This document shows, one piece after another, positions 1 through 8,210 of a stretch of DNA of 21,857 bases. Position 1 is the stretch's first letter, and every line of letters starts with the position of its first letter. Source of the DNA: a virus; the IMG/VR virus record IMGVR_UViG_3300043399_000424, positions 1 through 21,857 of that record; one strand, 5' to 3'. The notes beneath the pieces were generated by a model. The model did no database searches, was not told where the DNA came from, and saw only the letters and a program-made list of their open reading frames with translations. The translations under genes and the position numbers were made by a program.

Positions 1-485
1 TGAGCGACTACCCGGCCAGTGCCGGCTGGTCGTTGGCATACACCCTGATTAACGCGTCCAGCAAGATCACCCTGACCAGTGTTGGCAGCGGGGACTCGTT
101 CACGGTGAACGCAGCCTCGGCCGACACGGCTGCCTGGTCGGCCGGCACCTACGCCTGGCGCGCCCAGGTGAGCAAGGCCGGCGAGGTTTACACCGTGGGC
201 GAAGGCCAGCTCACGGTCCGGCCTGCCTTCAGCGCGGCCACGCTGGACACGCGCAGCCACGCCCGCAAGGCGCTGTCGGCCATCGAGGCCTACCTGGAGA
301 ACGCCAGCAACCTGGCGGCCAGCGAGTACCAAATTGCCGGCCGCCAGTTGCGGCGCTTCCCGCTGCCGGAGCTGATGGCCATGCGCGACCGCTACCGAGG
401 CGAGGTGGCGCGCGAAGACGCTGCCGCCAGGCTGGCCGCTGGCCTGCCTGACCAACGACGCATTTTTGTGAGGTTTGGCGCATGA
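1..485 (+). CDS. gpW-like head-tail joining protein, 5' partial
   Basis: The reading frame is open from base 3, so the gene probably begins at or before the window edge; a TTG at 33 is only an internal candidate. The visible part has two sections. The first is a beta-rich, Ig-like stretch (about residues 1-75 of the visible protein). The second is a helical tail of about 70 residues containing YQIAGRQLRRFPLPEL, which resembles the gpW/connector-type small proteins encoded just before lambda-type portals. It probably sits at the head-tail connector. Its stop overlaps the portal start (ATGA at 482-485), which suggests translational coupling. The family assignment rests on motif style and gene position, so an unrelated small head protein remains possible. 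Confidence 0.6.
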   Translation, partial: SDYPASAGWSLAYTLINASSKITLTSVGSGDSFTVNAASADTAAWSAGTYAWRAQVSKAGEVYTVGEGQLTVRPAFSAATLDTRSHARKALSAIEAYLENASNLAASEYQIAGRQLRRFPLPELMAMRDRYRGEVAREDAAARLAAGLPDQRRIFVRFGA

Positions 486-2356
486 ACATTTTTGAGCGCG
501 CATGGAGCGCCGTGCGCAAGGGGCCGGCCAAGGCTGCCCAGGTGCGGCGCTTCCAGGCGGCCCGCATTGATCGCCTGGCTGCCGACTGGATGTCCACCAC
601 GCAGAGCATCAACGAAGAACTGCGTGCCGATCTGGACAAGCTCCGCAGCCGCGGCCGCGACCTGGTCAACAACAACGACTATGCGCGCAAGTTCCGCGAG
701 ATGTGCCAGGACAACATTGTGGGGCCCGGAGGCATTCGGCTGCAGAGCCGCGTGGAAGACAAGCCGGGCCAGCCAGACAACCTGGCCAGTGATGCCATCG
801 AGTCGGCCTGGGAAGAGTGGCAGGCGGTGGCCGACATCACCGGCCGGCAGCATTTTCGTGACATGTGCCAGACGCTGATCGGCGGGTTGCCGTCCGATGG
901 CGAGTTTCTGGTGGCGGTGATCAAGGGTGCCTCGGCGGGCAATCGGTTCCAGTTTGCCCTGCAGCTGATCGACGTGGACCGCATCGACACCACCTTTACC
1001 GGCAGTCACGGCAACAACCGCGTCATCATGGGTGTGGAGGTCAACGAGTTTCGGCGGCCGGTGGCCATGCACATTTTTGCCGCCCACCCAAACGACGGCA
1101 CCTCGAGCAACCGCCAGCGCGTGCGCTTGCCCATGTCGGACGTCATCCATGCTTTCAAGGTCGAGCGACCGGACCAGTTGCGCGGCATTCCGTGGATGGC
1201 GCCAGGCATGCTGAGCCTGCACCACCTGGGAAATTTCAAGCTGGCCGCCTTGCTGGCGGCAGAGCATGGCGCCAATCACTACGGATTTTTCACCACGCCA
1301 GACGGACAGGCTCCCATCGGCGGCGTGGACGGTGGGTCCGGCGAAATGGTGGCTGTCAGCCAGCCTGGCACTTTTGACACCCTGCCGGTTGGCGTCAGTT
1401 TTCAGGCCTATGACAGCAAATACCCGGAGCAGAACTTCGGACCGTTTGTCAAGACGACGCTCCAGCGAATTGCCAGCGGTTGGGGCGTGGCATACCACTC
1501 GCTGGCCAATGACCTCGAGGGGGTGAGCTTCAGCTCGATCCGTTCCGGGACGCTGGAAGAGCGCGACCGCTGGATGTCGGATCAGCAGTGGTTCATCGAT
1601 GTGCTGCTCGAGCCCGTGTTCCGCGCCTGGCTGGAGTGGGGCCTGATGGCCGGCGCCATCACCATGCCCAATGGCTCGGCGCTGCCCGCTGCAAAGCGGC
1701 AGAAGTTCATACGCCACGAATGGCAGCCGCGCCGCTGGGACTGGGTGGACCCGAAGGCGGACACCGAGGCCAACATCCTGAAGGTCAAAGCCGGCCTGAT
1801 GAGCCCGCAAGATCTGGCCGCCGCCATGGGGTACGACTTCGAGGACACGCTCAAAGCCATTGCCCGGGCGCAGCAGTTGGCCGCGCAGTATGGCGTCCCG
1901 TTGACGGCCTATGACGCGCTTCCGGGAGCCGCTGGCGCGCCTAATGCCGAGGGTGGCGTTCGTATGCCAAGTGGTGAGGAATACTCGCTCAAGACGTTTG
2001 ATGTGGCGTTGCGGGCTCTTTCTGACCTTGTTGCATCAAATTACGCCCGTGAGGCTCCTCCTCCAGTCATTCATGCTCACGTCAACATTGCCGAGCAGCG
2101 CCACGAACACCACACCCATGTTCAGCCGCCATCCGTTGAGGTGCGCAATGAAATCACCACGCCTGAGCCGGTGGTGAATTTTGAGGCGCTGCTTCCGCAG
2201 GTGCGCGCCGAGGCGCCGCAGGTGAATGTGGTCAACCAGGTGCAGCCCGCGCCAGTGACTGTGGTCGACAACCACCCGAATCGCGCCGTGCAGACCGTCG
2301 AGCGGGATGCCGATGACGAAATCATCCGCACCGTGACAATTTACGAGAAAGCCTGA
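482..2356 (+). CDS. Phage portal protein, lambda family
   Basis: A 624-residue portal subunit. Portals form the dodecameric ring at one capsid vertex through which DNA is packaged and to which the tail attaches. Lambda-family features include the N-terminal TQSINEELRADLDKLRSRGR region, NNDYARKF and NIVGPGGIRLQSR near residues 60-95, and a later GVSFSSIRSG segment. The ATG at 482 has a TGAGGT Shine-Dalgarno at 469-474 and overlaps the preceding stop. The protein is longer than the roughly 500 residues usual for the family. The last 120 or so residues form an extension with a histidine-rich patch (HAHVNIAEQRHEHHTH) and several VN/VV-rich strands. The extension is not part of the core portal fold and its role is unknown. 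Confidence 0.93.
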   Translation: MNIFERAWSAVRKGPAKAAQVRRFQAARIDRLAADWMSTTQSINEELRADLDKLRSRGRDLVNNNDYARKFREMCQDNIVGPGGIRLQSRVEDKPGQPDNLASDAIESAWEEWQAVADITGRQHFRDMCQTLIGGLPSDGEFLVAVIKGASAGNRFQFALQLIDVDRIDTTFTGSHGNNRVIMGVEVNEFRRPVAMHIFAAHPNDGTSSNRQRVRLPMSDVIHAFKVERPDQLRGIPWMAPGMLSLHHLGNFKLAALLAAEHGANHYGFFTTPDGQAPIGGVDGGSGEMVAVSQPGTFDTLPVGVSFQAYDSKYPEQNFGPFVKTTLQRIASGWGVAYHSLANDLEGVSFSSIRSGTLEERDRWMSDQQWFIDVLLEPVFRAWLEWGLMAGAITMPNGSALPAAKRQKFIRHEWQPRRWDWVDPKADTEANILKVKAGLMSPQDLAAAMGYDFEDTLKAIARAQQLAAQYGVPLTAYDALPGAAGAPNAEGGVRMPSGEEYSLKTFDVALRALSDLVASNYAREAPPPVIHAHVNIAEQRHEHHTHVQPPSVEVRNEITTPEPVVNFEALLPQVRAEAPQVNVVNQVQPAPVTVVDNHPNRAVQTVERDADDEIIRTVTIYEKA

Positions 2357-2361
2357 TCGCC

Positions 2362-2742
2362 ATGGCCGTCAATTACTCCACCGCCACCAAGACCGCTCGC
2401 ATGAATGCGGTTGTCAGCCAAATCGGAAGCAGCGGGAAAATCAAATTTTTCACCGGGGCTGATGTGCTGGTATGCACTTTCACGCTGGGGGCAACCGCAG
2501 GCACGGTGAGCGGCGCCGTTTTGACTTTCAGCGACGCCAACGGAGCCACCGCTGGCATCCTCAACACCACCGGCAGCAGCGCGGGCGTTGTGGCCAAGGC
2601 GACAGTGACTACCTCGGCTGATGTGGATGTCATCACCGGCCTGACGGTGGGCACCAGCAGCGCAGATTTCATCATCGACAACACCAACATCGCCGCTGGT
2701 CAGTCCGTGACCATCAGCAGCGCCTCGATCACGCACGCCTGA
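2362..2742 (+). CDS. Small phage structural protein (putative head accessory)
   Basis: A 126-residue, Thr/Ala/Ser-rich, beta-predicted protein without cysteine clusters or membrane segments. It starts MAVNYSTATKTARMNAV, a style seen in small structural proteins found near portal genes in betaproteobacterial prophages. It lies five bases after the portal stop and two bases before the next gene, so it is clearly within the head operon. A decoration or accessory head protein is the most plausible role, but no specific family is recognised. Confidence 0.7.
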   Translation: MAVNYSTATKTARMNAVVSQIGSSGKIKFFTGADVLVCTFTLGATAGTVSGAVLTFSDANGATAGILNTTGSSAGVVAKATVTTSADVDVITGLTVGTSSADFIIDNTNIAAGQSVTISSASITHA

Positions 2743-2744
2743 CC

Positions 2745-3020
2745 ATGGCCGGCAAAGCCTCCGCAACCATAGACTTTGGCGCCACACCGGTTGCCGAAGC
2801 CTCGTTCACGATCACGGACGCCAACATCACCGCCACAACCGAGGTCGAGGCGTTTGTGGTGGTGGACTCCACCGTCGAAAACGACCAGGAGGCGCATCGC
2901 CACGCCGCTGCCAGCTGGCAACTGTCTGCTCTGCCGGCCAGTGGTTCTTTTACGCTCTACGTCACCTGTCTGATCGACCTGTGCTGGGGCTCTTTCAAAG
3001 TTCGATACGCATACGCATGA
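2745..3020 (+). CDS. Small hypothetical phage structural protein
   Basis: A 91-residue protein with alternating hydrophobic and polar residues (ASFTITDANITATTEVEAF) consistent with beta strands. No signal peptide or membrane segment is seen. The ATG lies two bases after the preceding stop. It is probably a minor virion component because it is embedded between head genes. I do not recognise the family. Confidence 0.65.
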   Translation: MAGKASATIDFGATPVAEASFTITDANITATTEVEAFVVVDSTVENDQEAHRHAAASWQLSALPASGSFTLYVTCLIDLCWGSFKVRYAYA

Positions 3021-3028
3021 GGTAAGTC

Positions 3029-3685
3029 ATGGGCTGGGCAAACAAACTGATCGGCTGGACAGACAACAAAGGCGCAGAAGTCAACGCAGACGGCGCCCTC
3101 TATACCGTCGATTTGGACCCCACGGGAAACAACTACGTGGTCACCGGAAAAACGGGGACGATTGCCGCCGCTGCCGCCGCCGGCGCGTGCGTCTTTGCCA
3201 TGCGCCTAGACCCCGGTTCGACCAAAAAGGCCTGGATCGACATGATCAAGCTGCGCTGGACAACCATTGCAGCTTTCACCGCCCCGGTGACCGCGACGCG
3301 CTCGCTCGTCATTACGCGTGGATCTGGCGCGGCCACCTCCGGTGGTACTTCGATTGCCGCGGCAACCAAAAAGGATTCGCTGTATGGCGCCTCCGAGTTT
3401 GACGTAGCACTTGGAGGCGATCTTCGCATTGCCACCACTGGCGCTCTGACGGTGACCGGGATCACCTGGGAGTCGACCAACCTGGCAGAGGCCACGCTGA
3501 TTCAGGTCGGCGCGGCGGGCGGCTATGTGGAGCTGGTGTACGAGTTCTCCAACCGCAACCACGCCGTTGAGCTTAATCCCGGGGAGCTGCTTGGCGTTCG
3601 CGTCGGCCCATCTGCCATGGATGCCGCGGGCACCTGGGTCTTGAACGTTGAAGTCGCCTGGCGCGAGTCCACCACCGAGGCTTGA
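3029..3685 (+). CDS. Hypothetical phage virion protein, 218 aa
   Basis: A 218-residue, Ala/Thr/Gly-rich protein starting MGWANKLIGWTDNKGAEVN. A good Shine-Dalgarno (GAGGTAAG, beginning about 3018) precedes the ATG by a few bases. Beta-strand-like segments run throughout (for example TRSLVITRG and YVELVYEFS), which suggests a structural or decoration protein. Its neighbours are small structural genes upstream and a repeat protein downstream. No enzymatic motif is visible and the function is not recognised. Confidence 0.68.
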   Translation: MGWANKLIGWTDNKGAEVNADGALYTVDLDPTGNNYVVTGKTGTIAAAAAAGACVFAMRLDPGSTKKAWIDMIKLRWTTIAAFTAPVTATRSLVITRGSGAATSGGTSIAAATKKDSLYGASEFDVALGGDLRIATTGALTVTGITWESTNLAEATLIQVGAAGGYVELVYEFSNRNHAVELNPGELLGVRVGPSAMDAAGTWVLNVEVAWRESTTEA

Positions 3686-3688
3686 TCC

Positions 3689-4393
3689 ATGTCCCTGCTG
3701 CTGGCCCTGGTTGGCGGATCTGCTCCAGCCGGACTGACTGCCAGCCTGACGGCCGCAGAAGGCGGCAGCGATGCGCTTGCATCACATGTGGCGGTCAGCA
3801 TATCGGCCAATTTCTCGGCGGCTGAAAACTTTGCTGATGGCTTTTCTGGCAGCGTAGCGGTCCAGACATCTTCCTCCCTGGATGTCAGTGAATTTGGCGC
3901 AGACGTTGCGGCTGGATCTGTAGCCGCCGCGCTACTGGCGGATGCCGGCCTGCAAGAGTCCGGATCCGACGCCTTGACCGGCCTCGCGAGCGTCAACAAT
4001 GAGGCCGTGGCCAGCATACTTTCCGCCCTGGAATCTGGCGCTGACACTGCCACTGGCGCTGCTGCTCTGGATGTGCTGGCATACAGTGCGGCCTCCGAGG
4101 GAGCCGCGGACACGCTGTCCGCAAATTTAGCCGCGCATGTTTTCATCTCCTTCGATCGGCAGGAGCTGTCTGATGACAGCGCGACCGCCGCTGCTGCAGT
4201 GGCCTCTTCCTGCGTCATGGCGGCATCTGAGTCCGGCCTCGATGTGCTGTCTGCCTTTGTGGGCGACGCTGGGTATGAGCCTCCAAAGCCTCCAACCGTT
4301 TCTGGCGGAGCGCCATTCCGATTTGTGCCATTTCACCCCGCGCGACCCAGGCGGCCGCGCAAACGACGCCAGGCCGACATGCTGTTCCTGTGA
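3689..4393 (+). CDS. Alanine-rich 22-residue-repeat phage protein
   Basis: A 234-residue protein. Residues about 20-190 consist of eight degenerate repeats with the core x-A-A-E-S-G-A-D-x-L-S-G. The anchoring glutamates are at residues 24, 46, 68, 90, 115, 137, 159 and 181, each followed by Asp four residues later. Spacing is 22 throughout except for one interval of 25. The C-terminus changes to a Pro/Arg-rich tail (PPKPPTVSGG, then RPRRPRKRR) that is strongly basic. The gene ends the first head sub-operon and its stop abuts a terminator. Similar repeat proteins occur in proteobacterial prophages without an assigned role. An elongated beta-solenoid-like or filament structural element is my inference. 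Confidence 0.72.
   Translation: MSLLLALVGGSAPAGLTASLTAAEGGSDALASHVAVSISANFSAAENFADGFSGSVAVQTSSSLDVSEFGADVAAGSVAAALLADAGLQESGSDALTGLASVNNEAVASILSALESGADTATGAAALDVLAYSAASEGAADTLSANLAAHVFISFDRQELSDDSATAAAAVASSCVMAASESGLDVLSAFVGDAGYEPPKPPTVSGGAPFRFVPFHPARPRRPRKRRQADMLFL
3749..4255 (+). repeat. Eight degenerate 66-bp coding repeats (22 aa each)
   Basis: The repeats are visible at protein level as E-x-G-x-D cores at a strict 22-residue period, with one three-residue expansion between copies 4 and 5. At DNA level they are highly diverged, so they are old duplications under protein-level constraint rather than recent tandem copies. Confidence 0.75.
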
Positions 4394-4413
4394 CCCGCCG
4401 ATGGCGGGTTTTT
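4393..4413 (+). terminator. Rho-independent terminator after the repeat-protein gene
   Basis: A 7-bp stem ACCCGCC / GGCGGGT (4393-4399 and 4403-4409) with a 3-nt loop is followed by a run of T. It starts at the last base of the preceding stop codon. It could attenuate transcription into the capsid gene or separate two transcription units. Confidence 0.75.
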
Positions 4414-4424
4414 CTGTGCAGCAG

Positions 4425-4452
4425 GTGACATTTCACCCCTTAGAAATGTCAC
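4425..4452. promoter_or_regulatory. Perfect 10-bp inverted repeat upstream of the protease-capsid gene
   Basis: The arms GTGACATTTC (4425-4434) and GAAATGTCAC (4443-4452) are separated by 8 bases. No T-run follows, so it is not a standard terminator. It ends 24 bases before the protease-capsid ATG. It could be an RNA hairpin protecting or regulating the capsid mRNA, or a protein-binding operator. Confidence 0.55.
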
Positions 4453-4476
4453 TTCAATGGCCTTGCAATAGCGGCC

Positions 4477-6351
4477 ATGAAAACGCAAACCCCGACCCAA
4501 GGGATCGAGCGCCACCTCAAGGAGTTCAAGGCCGAGCGCGCGCTCCTGGTGGACCGTGCTGCCGTGGATGTGGCTGCCCGCACCGCGACGCTGGCCTTTG
4601 CCAGCGAAACCCCGTACGAGCGCTACTGGGGCGTTGAAATTCTGGATTGCACCGCCACCAGCATGCGCCAAGGTCGCCTGCGCAGCGGCGCCAATCTGCT
4701 GTGCGACCACGACTGGACCGATGTCGTGGGCGTTGTCGAATCTGTCGAGATCGGTGCGGACCGGGTGGCCCGCGCCGTGGTGCGCTTCGGAAAAAGCGCT
4801 CGTGCAGAGGAAGTGTGGCAGGACGTGGTCGACGGCATCCGCCGCAACGTCTCCGTCGGCTACATGGTTCACAAGGCGCAACTGGTCGAGACCGTCGATG
4901 GGCTGGAAACCTATCGCGTCACCGACTGGGAGCCCTTCGAAGTGTCGCTGGTCAGCGTTCCTGCTGACGCCAGCGTCGGTGTGGGGCGCAGCCTGGAGGC
5001 CGAGCGCAGCGGGGACGCTGCTGACGTTGATCCAGAAAACCCCGATGCCGAACCGGCTGCACCAGCCGAGGCCGTCCAACCAAAAACTGAGGAAGTCAAG
5101 ATGACTGAAAAAATCGAAGTCGTCGAGCGTAACCACGCCGCCGAAATCTCCAAAATCGCCGCGAGCATTCCTGGCGGCGCCGAAATGGCCCTGTCCGCCA
5201 TTCAGCGCGGCCTGACTGTGGAGCAGTTCCAGGGTGAAGTCCTGGTCAAGATGTCCACGCAGCCCGTGCCGACCAACGACATTGGCATGTCCGACAAGGA
5301 AGCCCGCCAGTTCAGCGTGGTGCGCGCACTGAACGCCCTGGCCAACCCGGCCAACAGCAAGGCCCAAGCAGAAGCCCGCTTCGAACGCGAAGCCTCCGAC
5401 GCCTATGCCGCCAAGCTCGGCCGCAGCGCTCAGGGTTTCTTCGTGCCCGTCGAAGTGCAGCGCCGTGACCTGGTTGTCGGCACCCCGACGGCCGGCGGGA
5501 ACGTCGTCGCAACCAACCTGCTGGCTGGCAATTTCATCGACCTGCTGCGCAACAAGATGGCTCTGACCGGCCTGGGCGCCCAGTTCCTGACCGGACTGGT
5601 TGGCCAGGTGGCCATTCCCCGCCAGACGGGTGGAGCGACTTCTTACTGGGTCGCGGAAAACAACGCCCCGACGGAAAGCCAGCAGTCGTTTGACCAGGTG
5701 TCGCTGACCCCAAAGACCGTGGGCGCATTCACCGACATCAGCCGCAAGCTGCTGCTCCAGTCGTCCATCGACGTCGAGGGCTTCGTGCGCAACGATCTGG
5801 CCACCGTGCTGGCTCTGGCCATTGACCTGGCCGCCATTGCCGGCTCCGGCGCTTCGAACCAGCCCACCGGCATCCTGGCCACCAGCGGCATCGGTGACGT
5901 GGCCGGAGGCACCAACGGCCTGGCTCCGACCTGGGCCCACATCGTGGACCTGGAGAGCAAGGTCGCCATTGCCAACGCCGACGCAGGCAGCCTGGGCTAC
6001 CTGACCAACGCCAAGGTTCGCGGCAAGCTCAAGCAGACCAGCAAGGTCAGCGGCCAAAACGGCTTCATCTGGGACGACGGCATGAACCCGGTCAACGGTT
6101 ACATGGCTGGCGTTTCCAACCAGGTGCCTTCCAACCTGACCAAGGGCACCAGCTCCGGCATGTGCTCGGCCATCATCTTTGGCAACTGGTCCGATCTGAT
6201 CATCGGCCAGTGGGGCACGCTGGACCTGATGGTGGACCCGTACACCGGCTCTACCGCTGGCACCGTCCGTGTCGTGGCCCTGCAGGACGTCGACGTGGCC
6301 GTGCGCCACGCCGAATCCTTCGCCGCCATGAAGGACGCCCTGACCGCCTGA
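4477..6351 (+). CDS. Prohead protease-major capsid protein fusion (HK97 type)
   Basis: A single 624-residue frame joins two normally separate head proteins. Residues 1-175 or so match the U35/HK97 prohead protease: CDHDW with candidate catalytic His78, RNVSVGY with candidate Ser126, and the WEPFEVSLVSVPADASVGVGRS-type end. An acidic Pro/Glu linker (about 180-208) follows. From about residue 209 it is an HK97-fold major capsid protein, with a helical delta-like region (about 209-300) and a shell domain containing YWVAENNAP, ISRKLLLQSS and GSGASNQPTGIL. The fused protease would cleave its own scaffold during maturation. The ATG at 4477 has no strong Shine-Dalgarno. An internal ATG at 5101 (Met209) sits exactly at the capsid boundary and does have one. 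Confidence 0.93.
   Translation: MKTQTPTQGIERHLKEFKAERALLVDRAAVDVAARTATLAFASETPYERYWGVEILDCTATSMRQGRLRSGANLLCDHDWTDVVGVVESVEIGADRVARAVVRFGKSARAEEVWQDVVDGIRRNVSVGYMVHKAQLVETVDGLETYRVTDWEPFEVSLVSVPADASVGVGRSLEAERSGDAADVDPENPDAEPAAPAEAVQPKTEEVKMTEKIEVVERNHAAEISKIAASIPGGAEMALSAIQRGLTVEQFQGEVLVKMSTQPVPTNDIGMSDKEARQFSVVRALNALANPANSKAQAEARFEREASDAYAAKLGRSAQGFFVPVEVQRRDLVVGTPTAGGNVVATNLLAGNFIDLLRNKMALTGLGAQFLTGLVGQVAIPRQTGGATSYWVAENNAPTESQQSFDQVSLTPKTVGAFTDISRKLLLQSSIDVEGFVRNDLATVLALAIDLAAIAGSGASNQPTGILATSGIGDVAGGTNGLAPTWAHIVDLESKVAIANADAGSLGYLTNAKVRGKLKQTSKVSGQNGFIWDDGMNPVNGYMAGVSNQVPSNLTKGTSSGMCSAIIFGNWSDLIIGQWGTLDLMVDPYTGSTAGTVRVVALQDVDVAVRHAESFAAMKDALTA
5089..5103 (+). promoter_or_regulatory. Candidate internal translation start for free capsid protein
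   Basis: GAGGAAG (5089-5095) lies 5 bases before an in-frame ATG (5101-5103) at the linker-capsid junction. This is a far better Shine-Dalgarno than the one at the annotated gene start. Initiation here would give a 416-residue capsid protein without protease. Confidence 0.6.
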
Positions 6352-6379
6352 CGGCTGAGTCGCACCAGGACGCCGCGCC

Positions 6380-6658
6380 ATGTTTGTCGAAGACCTGTCC
6401 GTGTTCTTTGCCGACTTCGGGGTGCCTGCCACCCTGAACGGCGCGGCCGTGACTGGCATCTTCGACGCCGCATACGCGGTCGGCAATGTCGGCATCGGCA
6501 TGGCGGGGACGCAGCCTGTGTTCACGCTGGCTACCTCCGGCATTGTGGGTGAGGCCGTGGGCCAGACACTGGTGGTGAATGCCGCCTCATACGTTGTGTC
6601 CGCCCACGAGCCTGACGGCACAGGCATGAGCCGCCTCCTGCTGGAGGTGGCGGCATGA
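6380..6658 (+). CDS. Head-tail joining protein, FII-like
   Basis: A 92-residue protein resembling lambda FII-type head-tail attachment proteins. It begins with a helix (MFVEDLSVFFADFG). A beta core follows with YAVGNVGIGMAGTQPVF and a C-terminal VSAHEPDGTGMSRLLLE stretch, which is typical of the group. It would form the ring between connector and tail terminator. An AGGA at about 6367-6370 serves as Shine-Dalgarno. Its stop overlaps the next start (ATGA). The family is recognised from motifs and its place between capsid and tail genes. Confidence 0.75.
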   Translation: MFVEDLSVFFADFGVPATLNGAAVTGIFDAAYAVGNVGIGMAGTQPVFTLATSGIVGEAVGQTLVVNAASYVVSAHEPDGTGMSRLLLEVAA

Positions 6659-7092
6659 GCGCGTTTTCCGGCCTGGTCACCGCCGTGGTGGCTGCACTGC
6701 AGGCGGCTCCCTCGGTTGCATCAGGCCGGGTGTTTGCCAATCGGCTGCGGACGCTGTCAGCCAGCGAGACCACTGCCGTCGTGGTTCGGGTGGAAAGCAC
6801 TTCGGCCACCGAAACGGTCTTGGGTGCGCATGACTGGCAAACACAGGTATCCGTGGAGTGCTACGGCAAGACGTCGAGCGGCACTTCTGCGGAAGCCGCG
6901 GTGGACACGCTGCTGGTGGCCGTTTGGCCGCGCCTGATGGCCTTGAGTCCGGCCAGCCTGGCTGTCTCCCGAGTGGCAGTCGACCCGCAAATTGTCTGGG
7001 ACCGCGACCTGGATGCGACCGACACCGTCTGCGCCTCCGTGCGACTGACGGTGCAGCACAGGACACCCGTCAACTCTTTGGAGAGCTGGTAA
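6655..7092 (+). CDS. Tail terminator / minor tail protein U-like
   Basis: A 145-residue protein in the position of lambda gpU, after the head-tail joiner and before the tail tube. Its size and alpha-beta pattern (an N-terminal helix, then strands such as TAVVVRVES and WQTQVSVECYG) fit a tail terminator that caps the tube and docks it to the head. It starts inside the previous stop (ATGA) and its own stop shares a base with the next ATG (TAATG). The assignment is mainly by position. Confidence 0.6.
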   Translation: MSAFSGLVTAVVAALQAAPSVASGRVFANRLRTLSASETTAVVVRVESTSATETVLGAHDWQTQVSVECYGKTSSGTSAEAAVDTLLVAVWPRLMALSPASLAVSRVAVDPQIVWDRDLDATDTVCASVRLTVQHRTPVNSLESW

Positions 7093-7244
7093 TGGCCACT
7101 CAAAAGCCCACACCCGTTGAGCAAGATCCGCAAGCCGGCGGAAGTTACACCCGCCAGGCGGACGGCACGCTGACGCCGACATCCGTCCCCACGCAGGCGC
7201 AAGACGCGCCCGTGACCTCCGACACCAACACCACCCAGGAATAA
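7092..7244 (+). CDS. 50-residue Thr/Pro/Gln-rich phage protein
   Basis: Starts at the ATG overlapping the preceding stop by one base and ends three bases before the tail tube gene. It is low in hydrophobics, rich in Thr, Pro, Gln and Asp, and probably disordered. The tight spacing on both sides supports translation. Function unknown. Confidence 0.6.
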   Translation: MATQKPTPVEQDPQAGGSYTRQADGTLTPTSVPTQAQDAPVTSDTNTTQE

Positions 7245-7247
7245 GCC

Positions 7248-8204
7248 ATGCCACGCGTCATTCGCAAGACAGCCATTCTGGCAAAGATCGAAACCACCTA
7301 TGGCACCGACGCCACGCCCACGGGCGCAGCCAATGCCATGCTGATTTCCAATGCCTCGTTTGAAATCAGCTACAACAACGTCAGCCGTGATCTGATCCGA
7401 CCGTTTCTAGGCGGCTCTGAGCAGCTGACCGGGACACGCTCCGTGCGTGCAACCTTTGACGTGGAAATTGCCGGATCCGGTGCCGCCGGGACGGCGCCTG
7501 CTTACGGCGCGCTCTTGCGTGCCTGCGGCATGGCCGAAGCGGTCACGGCGTCCACCCGAGTGGACTACACGCCTGTGAGCACCGGCTTCGAGTCGGTCAC
7601 CATCTACTACAGCGTCGATGGCGTGCTGCACAAGGCACTGGGTTGCATGGGCAACTTCACCATGAACATGAACGAGGGCGAGCGGCCTGTGTTCAGTTTC
7701 ACGTTTACCGGCATCGATGGCGGCACCACCGCAGCCGCCGACCCGTCGCTGACCTTGACCGCCTGGAAGGCCCCCCTGGTGATCACCGACCAGAACACGG
7801 GCGACATCAAGCTGGGCGGCACCTACAGCGCCGGCACCATTACTGGCGGAACCATCTACCCCAGCCGTGGCCTGTCTCTTGATGCCGGCAACAGCGTGCA
7901 GTTCATCCCGCTGCTTGGCGGCCAGACGGTCAACATCACGCAGCGTGAAACGACCGGATCCATGCAGCTGGATCTGACGGCCGCGCAACTGGTGACCGCC
8001 ATCACCGACATCAACGGCAACGCGACCACCAGCCTGAGTCTGGAGCATGGCACGGCGACCGGCGGAAAGATCATCGTCTTTGCGCCTTCAGTCCAACGCA
8101 TCAACCCGCGCCATGTGGACTTCAACGGCAATGCCCACTTGAGCACGGATTTGCGCCTGCTGCCGAGTTCTGGCAACGACGAGCTGCGCATCGTCGCCCT
8201 GTGA
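7248..8204 (+). CDS. Phage tail tube protein
   Basis: A 318-residue protein with the opening RKTAILAKIETTYGTDATPT and the long beta-rich body typical of the siphovirus tail tube family (Phage_tube_2-like). Glycine- and threonine-rich strands recur, for example NFTMNMNEGERPVFSFTF and a central TYSAGTITGG region. Subunits polymerise as rings around the tape measure to make the tail tube. It lies between the tail terminator-like gene and the G/GT chaperone genes, as expected. The ATG is preceded by only three intergenic bases. Confidence 0.82.
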   Translation: MPRVIRKTAILAKIETTYGTDATPTGAANAMLISNASFEISYNNVSRDLIRPFLGGSEQLTGTRSVRATFDVEIAGSGAAGTAPAYGALLRACGMAEAVTASTRVDYTPVSTGFESVTIYYSVDGVLHKALGCMGNFTMNMNEGERPVFSFTFTGIDGGTTAAADPSLTLTAWKAPLVITDQNTGDIKLGGTYSAGTITGGTIYPSRGLSLDAGNSVQFIPLLGGQTVNITQRETTGSMQLDLTAAQLVTAITDINGNATTSLSLEHGTATGGKIIVFAPSVQRINPRHVDFNGNAHLSTDLRLLPSSGNDELRIVAL

Positions 8205-8210
8205 CAGTTT

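Noticed and set aside
4333-6627. Long minus-strand open frame opposite the protease-capsid gene (others lie opposite the tape measure, the variable protein and the portal)
   Set aside because: These are mirror frames of GC-rich coding sequence, with Gly/His/Ala/Val-rich translations and no recognisable domain.
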